Assembly: GCA_009838735.1 (NCBI GenBank)
Contig: VXQZ01000001.1
Coordinates: forward strand, 1-64,000
From: Chloroflexota bacterium
Lineage (GTDB): Bacteria; Chloroflexota; Dehalococcoidia; Bin125
DNA: 64,000 bases
Reading direction: 5' to 3'
Shown piece by piece: positions 54,901 through 61,415 of this stretch (within the stretch, counting starts at the first letter, position 1; the number at the start of each line of letters is the position of its first letter). The position numbers were made by a program, and so were the translations under genes. Below the pieces are notes generated by a model. It was not told where the DNA came from. It saw only the letters and a list, made by a program, of their open reading frames with translations, and ran no database searches.

Positions 54901-55193
54901 CGGACTATGTGCAGGATTTGGATGTCTTTGTCTTTGAGGCAGTGGCAGGTCGGCAGTACGAGATCATCGTGTCGTTAGGCACGCTGTCCGATGTGGTCGC
55001 CACACTATACAGGGAGGACGGTGCGGTGGTGGCTTGCGACTTTGCCGAAGACTCCCAGAGATGGCAAGCATCTTGGACGGCTCCGGATTCAGGCGCATAC
55101 TATATCGCGCTTCGGGGTTCATTCTATCGCGTCGGCACCTACACCCTTACGGTTACGGCAGAGGTGCAAGGAGACGTTGTGGCCGTTCGGTAG
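51915..55193 (+). CDS. Large lipoprotein of eight PPC-like repeats
   Basis: A 1092-residue exported protein. The signal AVPIAVIISTLIISAC ends in a lipobox with Cys37. A unique N-terminal helical region (about 50-180) precedes eight repeats of about 110 residues. Each opens with a DDHxDxxxxAT motif (DDHAGTPSDAT, DDHPDDQFGAA, DDHVDRRPGTT, DNHADTTSDAT, DMHGDTVTDAS, DDHSDTRTKAT, DDHSDDEALAT, DDHAGNLSGAT), then D(V/L)F.F and a GTYxLT end. That is the pattern of the bacterial pre-peptidase C-terminal domain. No enzymatic domain is visible. Codon use is less GC-biased than in the neighbours. Likely a surface adhesin or carbohydrate/protein-binding scaffold. Confidence 0.8.
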   Translation: MTATRPDRRWINSDLPLRLRSAVPIAVIISTLIISACSQISAAVLAPEHIDAPSLAPASPEDNEIDGDSTWREVFNQLAASEQSCIRTSLGEDFGSLLDQPIVELDIAEPPPWLESFFDCLPEETVRSAYLIIWVRYWLDSLGLVLSEEEESCLRSSAVEESKQGLVTCVSNLFGAISEVARASDDHAGTPSDATTLTDGQETEGTLDSVSDVDLFKFRASRGEHYRLDVALDTLESALLVLVSLDGGVLTSFNVYEYVGEATEIWLAASSADYVVGVLGPYSHTGTYSLTVSAVVDDHPDDQFGAASVSIGATVEGSVDHYDDRDVFGFQVEEGLFYLLDVGLGTLGDSLLAVEDAEGQLQAQNDDRYRGEPASRIVWKASASGLFYAAVSGGRSNIGTYRLTFSQIEDDHVDRRPGTTMVTLGAVVDGELNYERDVDVFAFEAEAGVVYKIGVVSETLVRPVFGVVGASEDYLAGNIGHSDYWTPVIRWKAPTQGIYYVALAGESIGRYTLTITATDLNDNHADTTSDATLATISEVVQSAVEHVHDEDLFGFDATEGVIYEVSVIPEEMSALTLSVVNAEKRQLATTTNYANAGSMQILWQAPESDRYYIALGGPGTGAYSLTVKQSQLVDMHGDTVTDASTAHLGESMSGGIDHVHDRDVFVFAATRDVIYEVVVTLGTLERVVLYVEDVDDEEVARLDFDDDPRLERLIWKADATGNTYVMIDSRYTGTYTLKVGRSPVVDDHSDTRTKATRTRAGRVAQGMVDYEGDVDVFVFTAKKGELYDLDVDLGTLEDALMTVEDAEGTVLEWNTGNLYGGVPRAFWRAPATGEYFVQVASYGFNSRPGTYSLNISQVVDDHSDDEALATKIIVGEGVQGSIDDPWDGDWFVFEGDADVAYRIETSLGTLPGASLFLKASYDDWIASSDDAQGQPPSIVFYAASSGEHYVRVASSHLPGMGTYTLTVKHAEVEDDHAGNLSGATELVLGNAVPGVTDYVQDLDVFVFEAVAGRQYEIIVSLGTLSDVVATLYREDGAVVACDFAEDSQRWQASWTAPDSGAYYIALRGSFYRVGTYTLTVTAEVQGDVVAVR

Positions 55194-55420
55194 TCGAAGC
55201 CCGCGCTAACCGGAGTATAGGAAAAGGTTGGCGCGCTCGTTGCAGCTGAATGAGGTAGGCGACGAAGACTCGGTTGAGTTTCGCGGGCTCTTCCTGACGG
55301 CTCTAGGGAGTGCGGTCGTCGATGGGGCTTCCGTGGAGATAGGAGGTCGATCCCGATGGGGGAACGGAGCGTGGCAGCCGAGGACCTTTGGCCGTACCTC
55401 TCACCAATTAGGATGAGGGC
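55194..55420. other. Intergenic region before the corrinoid-binding protein
   Basis: 227 bp. A 62-codon frame (55228-55416) is open but has no family. I looked for a cobalamin riboswitch because of the downstream gene and did not recognise a B12 box or its hairpins. No terminator or repeat of the two families is seen. Confidence 0.45.
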
Positions 55421-56344
55421 ATGGCGCGGATTGTGTCACTGCTGCCCAGCGCGACCGAGATCGTCTGTGCGCTTGGCGCCGGAAACGATCTCGTCGGACG
55501 CTCGCACGAGTGTGACTTCCCAGCGGAGATTCAGCATCTGCCTGTGCTCACCAGTCCCAGGTTCGTCCCCGCTTCGAGCAGCGGAGAAATCGATCGACAG
55601 GTCCGGGAGTTGGCGCTTGAGGCTCGGGCCGAGGATGCGTTGGGCGTCTACGAGATCGAGATGGACCTGCTGCAGCAGCTCGGGCCGACGCACATCGTCA
55701 CTCAGACTCAGTGCGAAGTCTGCGCCGTGAGTCTGCGAGACGTCGAGCGTGCCGTGGAGCAGCTCACCGGCTTCAGTACTAAGCTGATTCCGCTGGCGCC
55801 GAATTCCCTCGCTGACATCTGGGACGACATCCAGCGCACCGCAGAAGCGCTCGGCCTGGGCGAGCGAGGAAGATCGCTGATTCACGTCCTGCAAGATCGG
55901 ATCGATTCGGTGCCCGGCACCGCGAACGCTCCCCGCGTCGCAGTCGTCGAATGGGCGGACCCTCTCATGACCGCCGGTCACTGGACCATGGAACTGATCG
56001 AGCGCGCCGGAGGCGTCCCAGTGATCGGCGCGCCGAAGGGTCCGTCGCTGCATTTCGCGATGTCCGATCTCGCGGAAGCGGATCCAGACTTCATCATCAT
56101 CGCGCCGTGCGGTTTCGACCTCGACAGAACGCGGGAGGACGCCCGGCTGCTGAACGCTCGTGAGGACTGGCGAGCGTTACGTGCCGTCCGAGAGGGTCGC
56201 GTCGCTCTGATCGATGGGAATCAATACGTCAATCGCCCCGGCCCAAGGGTCGTGGAGACACTCGAGATCATCGCCGAGATCATCAATCCCGATCTCAAGG
56301 AGCATCAGCACGAGGGGCTTGGCTGGGAACGCGTTCCCTCCTGA
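55421..56344 (+). CDS. Cobalamin/corrinoid-binding periplasmic-type protein (BtuF-like) without signal peptide
   Basis: A 307-residue protein starting ARIVSLLPSATEIVCALGAG, the BtuF-like helical-backbone binding-protein pattern, with LVGRSHECDFP and TQTQCEVCAVSL. No signal sequence is present and no BtuCD genes are adjacent. Such cytosolic cobalamin-binding proteins are frequent near B12 enzymes; MetH lies 5 kb downstream. GATGAGG precedes the ATG. Confidence 0.82.
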   Translation: MARIVSLLPSATEIVCALGAGNDLVGRSHECDFPAEIQHLPVLTSPRFVPASSSGEIDRQVRELALEARAEDALGVYEIEMDLLQQLGPTHIVTQTQCEVCAVSLRDVERAVEQLTGFSTKLIPLAPNSLADIWDDIQRTAEALGLGERGRSLIHVLQDRIDSVPGTANAPRVAVVEWADPLMTAGHWTMELIERAGGVPVIGAPKGPSLHFAMSDLAEADPDFIIIAPCGFDLDRTREDARLLNAREDWRALRAVREGRVALIDGNQYVNRPGPRVVETLEIIAEIINPDLKEHQHEGLGWERVPS

Positions 56345-56362
56345 TCCGGGTGCGCGGACGAA

Positions 56363-57316
56363 TCAGAGAGTCTTCAACCACCCGACGAGGATGCGGTTGA
56401 GCTCCTCCGGTTCTTCTTGCTGGGTCCAATGGCCGCAGTTCTCGATGTGGCCTCGGCTGAGGTTGGGGATCCAGTCTTCCATGCCCTCGGACATGGAGGG
56501 CAGCAGGACGCCGTCTTTGCCCGCCGTGACCATTAGCGCCGGTTGAGTGATGTCGTTGCCGTCAACGGCGGCGCCCCATTCCCAGTTGCGGCCGTGGTTG
56601 CGGTACCAGTTGAGTCCGCCGCGGAATCCGGTCTGCTCGAAGGCCCTAACGAAGGTGTTGAGGTCTTCCTCGGTCAGCATGATTGAGCGCTCCGCGTCGT
56701 CGGGCAGGCCGACCAGCAGCCCGCCACGCGCTCGGACCCCAGACGTCATGCCGATCACGTCCAGCCGGTCTTCAGGCTTCGATGTACGCAGCATCAGGGT
56801 CATGGTGCGTCGCACCTTACCGCCGAGCTCGGCTTCGGCCACGCCCTCGTCCTGGAAGTACAGCTGGTAATCGAATCGGCCGGGATCCATCTTCATCGCG
56901 TCGAGCGGGTTGATCGGTGGTCGGCGGCCGGCCGGCGTGTTGATCCCGGCGACGGCGCTGCAGCGCGTCGGGTGGTGCTGGGCCATGTTCCAGACGACGG
57001 CGCCGCCCCAGTCGTGGCCGACGAACACGGCGCTCTCTATCTCCAGCCCGTCGAGCAACGCGACCATGTCGGCGCAGATCCGTTCCTGGGTGTAGTCCTC
57101 GGCGTTGGGCGGAGCGTCGGTGCCCCCGTAGCCGCGCATGTCGGGGGCGATGGCGCGGAACCCCGCCTCCGCCACGACCGGCAACTGGTGTCGCCAGGAG
57201 TACCAGAGTTCGGGGAAGCCGTGGCAGAAGACGACCGCCGGGCCTTCGCCCGCCTCGGCGACGTGCATGTTGATGCCGGTGGAGAGGTCGATCTGGGAGT
57301 GAGTGACGTCGGTCAT
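56363..57316 (-). CDS. Alpha/beta hydrolase, epoxide hydrolase-like
   Basis: A 317-residue protein. HGFPELWYSWRHQLP is the oxyanion-hole HG motif, VGHDWGGAVVWNMA the nucleophile elbow with Asp (H-D-W-G), and HIENCGHWTQQEEP the catalytic histidine. A lid with YQLYFQDEGVAEAE and GGLNWYR (candidate ring-opening tyrosines) fits the soluble epoxide hydrolase group. The ATG at 57316 gives the family start MTDVTHSQIDLSTGINMHV. Divergent from the M3 peptidase gene. Confidence 0.9.
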   Translation of the reverse strand: MTDVTHSQIDLSTGINMHVAEAGEGPAVVFCHGFPELWYSWRHQLPVVAEAGFRAIAPDMRGYGGTDAPPNAEDYTQERICADMVALLDGLEIESAVFVGHDWGGAVVWNMAQHHPTRCSAVAGINTPAGRRPPINPLDAMKMDPGRFDYQLYFQDEGVAEAELGGKVRRTMTLMLRTSKPEDRLDVIGMTSGVRARGGLLVGLPDDAERSIMLTEEDLNTFVRAFEQTGFRGGLNWYRNHGRNWEWGAAVDGNDITQPALMVTAGKDGVLLPSMSEGMEDWIPNLSRGHIENCGHWTQQEEPEELNRILVGWLKTL

Positions 57317-57425
57317 GTGCCGCCCTTGTGACTGCATGCGAAGCGGCAGGGCGTTGCTCCGCGCTCGCATGATCATACGCAGAAGCGGCAACTGCGGATA
57401 CCGTAGCTCCGACAGGAGAACGACG

Positions 57426-59405
57426 ATGACGATCGACACACCGAACTGGGCCTCGACCACCGCCGACGACATCGAACGGGGCGTCGATGCAGCGATCCGC
57501 ACCGTCGAACGGTTGGCGGACGAACTGGTGTCCGTACCCGACGGCCGGCGCAGCTTCGAGAACACGGTGCTACCTCTGGACGAGATCAGCAATGTCTTCA
57601 ACCAGGCCTCAGGCCGATTCGGATTTCTGTCGCAGGTCTCCGCAAACGCGGAACTGCGCGATGTCGCTCACCGTCAGGAGGAGCGTCTGAACGTGTTTGC
57701 CGCCGGAATCGGCTTTCGCGAAGACATCGACCGCGCGCTCAAGGCCTATGCGACGAGGGCCGAGTTGGAGGCTCTCCCCGACGATGCCCGTCGACTGCTG
57801 GAGTTCGCGCTCCGCGATTATCGCCGAAACGGTCTCGACCTGAACAAGGAGACACGCGACGAGTTGCAGTCATTGCAGGAGCGGCTAGTCGGTCTGGGCA
57901 TCGAGTTTCGCAAGAAGATCGACGATTACCAGGATCACATCGAGGTCAGCCGCGAAGAACTCGATGGTCTGCCGGACGCGTACATCGAGCGGCTCGGCAC
58001 CGTGGAAGTAGACGGCGCCGTCCGCTATCGAGTCAGTCTGGACTATCCCGAGTTGCATCCGTTCCTCGACGCCGCGCACGACGGAGAGCGCCGCCGCGAG
58101 TTGTTCTACAAGAACCACAACAAGGCGGCCGACACGAACATCGACATCCTCGAAGAGGCGCTCGGCGTCCGTTCGTCGATGGCAACGCTCCTCGGCTTTG
58201 AGTCGTGGGCGGCGTACGCGCTCGAGGTCAAGATGGCCAAGCAGGCTGACGCCGTGCTTGAGTTCCTGGAGGATCTGGAATCGCAATTGCAAGCCAAGCT
58301 GGCAGCCGATCTGGCGCGTCTGAGCCAGCAACAAGAACGTCGCACCGGCATCGCAGGTCCGATTGGCATCTCCGACTGGCGCTACTACACCAATCAGGTG
58401 ATCCAGGAGGAGTACCAGGTCGATCCATTCGAAGTTGCCGCCTACTTTCCACTCGACGCGGTGTTGGACGGGATGTTCCGGGTCTACGAAGCACTGGTCG
58501 GGGTCAAGTTTGTCCGTCGGCCGGACGTGGTCGAATCCGCCTGGCACGAGGATGCGCAGCCGTTTGACATCGTCGATCCGGCCAGCGGTGAAGCGCTGGC
58601 GCGGTTCTACATGGACCTCTACCCGCGGCCGGGAAAGTTCGGACACGCGGCGGCGTTCACACTGCGCGGCGGACGACGGCTCAGCGATGATGGATATCAG
58701 CGGCCGATCTCCGCGATCGTGGCCAACTTCACCAAGCCGACCGAATCTTCGCCCTCGCTGCTGAGGCACACGGAGGTCGTGACGCTATTCCACGAATTCG
58801 GGCACATCCTCCACCAGACACTGACCAGCTCGCGATTCACGCGATTCAGCGGTACACGGGTGGAACGCGACTTTGTCGAGGCGCCCTCACAGATGCTCGA
58901 GCACTGGTGCTGGCAGCCCGACATGTTGAGCAGCTTCAGCCGTCACTACGAGACCGGCGATCCGCTGCCGGCCTCGCTGATCGGCCGGATGATCGAGGCC
59001 AAGCACACATCCTCGGCGATCGCGACGTTGCGGCAGGTTTATTTCTCTCGCCTCGATCTTGCCTACCACTCCGAGCCGGGTCGCAGCACCGACGAGATCG
59101 CGCGCGAGCTGCACCCGATCACCGGCTTTCCGTTCCCCGAGGACACGCACTTCCAGGCCGGCTTCGGACACCTCTTCGGCTACGACGCCGGCTACTACGG
59201 ATATCTCTGGTCACGGGTGTTCGGCGACGACATGTTCACCCGGTTTGAGGAGCCGGGAGCTTCCGTGTCAGCTGTCGGCGCCGAGTATCGGCAGCACATC
59301 CTCGAGCCGGGTGGCACCGCCGACGCCGACCAGCTGATCCACCGCTTCCTCGACCGTGAACCGAACGCCGACGCATTTCTGCGTGAACTGGGTCTGTCGA
59401 CGTAA
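57426..59405 (+). CDS. M3 family metallopeptidase (thimet oligopeptidase-like)
   Basis: A 659-residue zinc peptidase, cytosolic by lack of a signal. The active site is TLFHEFGHILHQTL with HEFGH at residues 456-460; the third ligand lies in RVERDFVEAPSQMLEHW. FYMDLYPRPGKFGHAAAF and GYYGYLWSRVFGDDMF are further conserved stretches. It degrades short peptides. AGGAG precedes ATG 57426. The length matches M3A enzymes rather than the shorter PepF. Confidence 0.93.
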   Translation: MTIDTPNWASTTADDIERGVDAAIRTVERLADELVSVPDGRRSFENTVLPLDEISNVFNQASGRFGFLSQVSANAELRDVAHRQEERLNVFAAGIGFREDIDRALKAYATRAELEALPDDARRLLEFALRDYRRNGLDLNKETRDELQSLQERLVGLGIEFRKKIDDYQDHIEVSREELDGLPDAYIERLGTVEVDGAVRYRVSLDYPELHPFLDAAHDGERRRELFYKNHNKAADTNIDILEEALGVRSSMATLLGFESWAAYALEVKMAKQADAVLEFLEDLESQLQAKLAADLARLSQQQERRTGIAGPIGISDWRYYTNQVIQEEYQVDPFEVAAYFPLDAVLDGMFRVYEALVGVKFVRRPDVVESAWHEDAQPFDIVDPASGEALARFYMDLYPRPGKFGHAAAFTLRGGRRLSDDGYQRPISAIVANFTKPTESSPSLLRHTEVVTLFHEFGHILHQTLTSSRFTRFSGTRVERDFVEAPSQMLEHWCWQPDMLSSFSRHYETGDPLPASLIGRMIEAKHTSSAIATLRQVYFSRLDLAYHSEPGRSTDEIARELHPITGFPFPEDTHFQAGFGHLFGYDAGYYGYLWSRVFGDDMFTRFEEPGASVSAVGAEYRQHILEPGGTADADQLIHRFLDREPNADAFLRELGLST

Positions 59406-59493
59406 CTGAACTCGAGCTGGTACCGCAATTCGCGCATGGGCGCAGCAGGTACACTGCCGACGGTAGCGCGACGCAGATGCTTCGGCGAGGAGA

Positions 59494-60714
59494 ATGAACA
59501 TGCCCGACATCGGATCCCTCGAGCAGGCCAAACAGCGGTTTGGCGAGCTGCTCGAGGCTCAACAGACACGGGTGGACGCGATCAAGGCGGAGGGCGAGCC
59601 GACGGACTTCACCACGCTCGATCACATCGAGATCGGCGTGCTGGGCGGCGACGGCATCGGTCCGTCGATTGCCCATGAATCGCAGCGCGTGCTCGAAGCG
59701 TTGCTTGAGGATCAGGTCGCGTCTGGCCGGGTCAGCTTCCGCACCATCGATGGACTGACCATCGAACGTCGCGCCGAGGAAATGGCCGCCATTCCCGAGG
59801 GAGTGCTCAAGGAAATCCATGAGTGCGATGTCACACTCAAGGGACCGACCACCACACCGGAACAGGGCGACGGTTGGCCCAACATCGAGTCGGCCAACGT
59901 GGCGATGCGCAAGGTGCTCGACCTCTACGCCAACGTCCGGCCGGTGCGGGTACCGGCCGAGGGAATCGACTGGACCTTCTTCCGCGAGAACACCGAGGAT
60001 CTCTACGCGGTTGGCTCTGAGGGCTTCTCGCTGGGCGATCTCAATATCGACTTCAAAATCCTCTCGAATCCAGGATCCGAGCGGATCATCCGGGCCGCCT
60101 TCGACTATGCCAAGAACAACGGCAAGGACTCGGTCACGATTGTGACCAAGGCGAACGTGGTCAAGACGACCGACGGCGCCTTCCTCGATGCGGCGCGCAA
60201 AGTGGCGGAGGATTACGACGGGATCGAGTGGGAGGGCTGGTACATCGACATCATGACCGCGAAGCTGGTCGACCCCAAGCGACGGACCAACTTCCAGGTC
60301 TTCGCGCTGCCCAATCTGTACGGGGACATCTTGACGGATGAGGCGGCGGAGTTCCAGGGCGGCGTCGGAACGGCCGGTGCTGGCAACATCGGCACCAAGA
60401 CGGCGATGTTCGAGGCGATCCACGGCTCGGCCCCGCGCATGGTGCGCGAGGGTCGCGACATTTACGCCGACCCATCCTCGATGCTGCGCGCCGGGGCGAT
60501 GATGCTCTCGCATATCGGCTTCCCCGAACTCGGCGGCAAACTGGACAAGGCAATGGACCTCTGCGGCCAGTACGAGAAGGAACTCGTCATGACCGGCCGA
60601 GATACCGGCGCCACCACGGCGGCATTCGGCGACTACGTCTTGGCGACAGTCAACGACTCCACCCTGGACGACCGCTGGACGACGGCGATCGAGGCCGTCC
60701 GCGCCGGGTCGTAG
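59494..60714 (+). CDS. Isocitrate dehydrogenase (isocitrate/isopropylmalate dehydrogenase family, probably NAD type)
   Basis: A 406-residue beta-decarboxylating dehydrogenase. IGVLGGDGIGPSIA starts the fold after a 45-residue N-terminal extension. ESANVAMRKVLDLYANVRPV is the substrate loop with the S-x-N-x-x-x-R pattern of isocitrate rather than isopropylmalate enzymes, and FRENTEDLYAVG supports this. NLYGDILTDEAAEFQGGVGT is the metal-binding region. With malate synthase and isocitrate lyase also in the window, this enzyme would compete for isocitrate. AGGAG precedes the ATG. Confidence 0.85.
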   Translation: MNMPDIGSLEQAKQRFGELLEAQQTRVDAIKAEGEPTDFTTLDHIEIGVLGGDGIGPSIAHESQRVLEALLEDQVASGRVSFRTIDGLTIERRAEEMAAIPEGVLKEIHECDVTLKGPTTTPEQGDGWPNIESANVAMRKVLDLYANVRPVRVPAEGIDWTFFRENTEDLYAVGSEGFSLGDLNIDFKILSNPGSERIIRAAFDYAKNNGKDSVTIVTKANVVKTTDGAFLDAARKVAEDYDGIEWEGWYIDIMTAKLVDPKRRTNFQVFALPNLYGDILTDEAAEFQGGVGTAGAGNIGTKTAMFEAIHGSAPRMVREGRDIYADPSSMLRAGAMMLSHIGFPELGGKLDKAMDLCGQYEKELVMTGRDTGATTAAFGDYVLATVNDSTLDDRWTTAIEAVRAGS

Positions 60715-60722
60715 GCTCCGCA

Positions 60723-61349
60723 ATGGCCGACCAGCTTCGAGTTGAACGCGCCCGAGCGGAGCGTGCCGAGGCGGGGCGAAAAGCCGCGGTTGAGCGGGCC
60801 AACTCGCTTGAAGATCGCGCCAAACGGGCCGAGAAACAGTCTCGCGATCTCCGCGCGCACCTTGATCGCCTGGGAGAGAGGTTGGCCGCAGCCGGCGGAG
60901 AGGTCGAGCCGTTGCGTGACGAGCTGCGCAACGCCCAGCGCGAGTTGGCGTCGTTGCGAGCAGAGGCAGCGGCTGCTGCGGCGTCCTCCGAGTCTGCCAA
61001 TGCGCAGCTCGCGGCGCTGCAAGCGCGAAGCGAGGCCGCGGAGCAGGAACGAGATCGGTCACAGACTGAACTGCAGGCGCTGACCGAGAAGTCGACCTTC
61101 TACGAGCAGGCCGCTAAGGAAGCATCCTCTTCGCTGGCCGCAGCTTCCGCGGCCCAGACAGAGGCAGAGCGCAAGGCCTCGGAGTTCGAGTCAACGCTTG
61201 ACGCTCGCCACGAGGAATTCCGTCAGGAACGCAATCGGCTGAGCCGCGAGAACAAGCGTCTGCAGAAGCAGGTCGAGCAGCTAGAGTCGGATTTGGAGGC
61301 GGCCCGCGGCGGTATCGGCGGCGCTCTGCGGCGTCGGATACGCGGATAG
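60723..61349 (+). CDS. Coiled-coil protein
   Basis: A 208-residue protein that is nearly all heptad repeat: ERARAERAEAGRKAAVERAN, ELRNAQRELASLRAEAAAAA, LSRENKRLQKQVEQLESDLE. The C-terminus GGIGGALRRRIRG is glycine- and arginine-rich. No other domain is visible. It starts 8 bp after the dehydrogenase stop and lies 66 bp before metH. Function unknown; a structural or scaffolding role is only a guess. Confidence 0.75.
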   Translation: MADQLRVERARAERAEAGRKAAVERANSLEDRAKRAEKQSRDLRAHLDRLGERLAAAGGEVEPLRDELRNAQRELASLRAEAAAAAASSESANAQLAALQARSEAAEQERDRSQTELQALTEKSTFYEQAAKEASSSLAAASAAQTEAERKASEFESTLDARHEEFRQERNRLSRENKRLQKQVEQLESDLEAARGGIGGALRRRIRG

Positions 61350-61415
61350 CTGTCCCGACCGGCGGACTGTTCACGCAATACTGCCGCGCCGTTCTTTGCT
61401 GGATACGATCAACGG

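Noticed and set aside
55228-55416. 62-codon frame with TTG start
   Set aside because: No family, no ribosome-binding site, and it lies in a weakly coding intergenic stretch.
55194-55420. Cobalamin riboswitch before the corrinoid-binding protein
   Set aside because: No recognisable B12 box or conserved core could be found by eye.
61350-61415. SAM or B12 riboswitch before metH
   Set aside because: The 66-bp gap is too short and shows no terminator hairpin.
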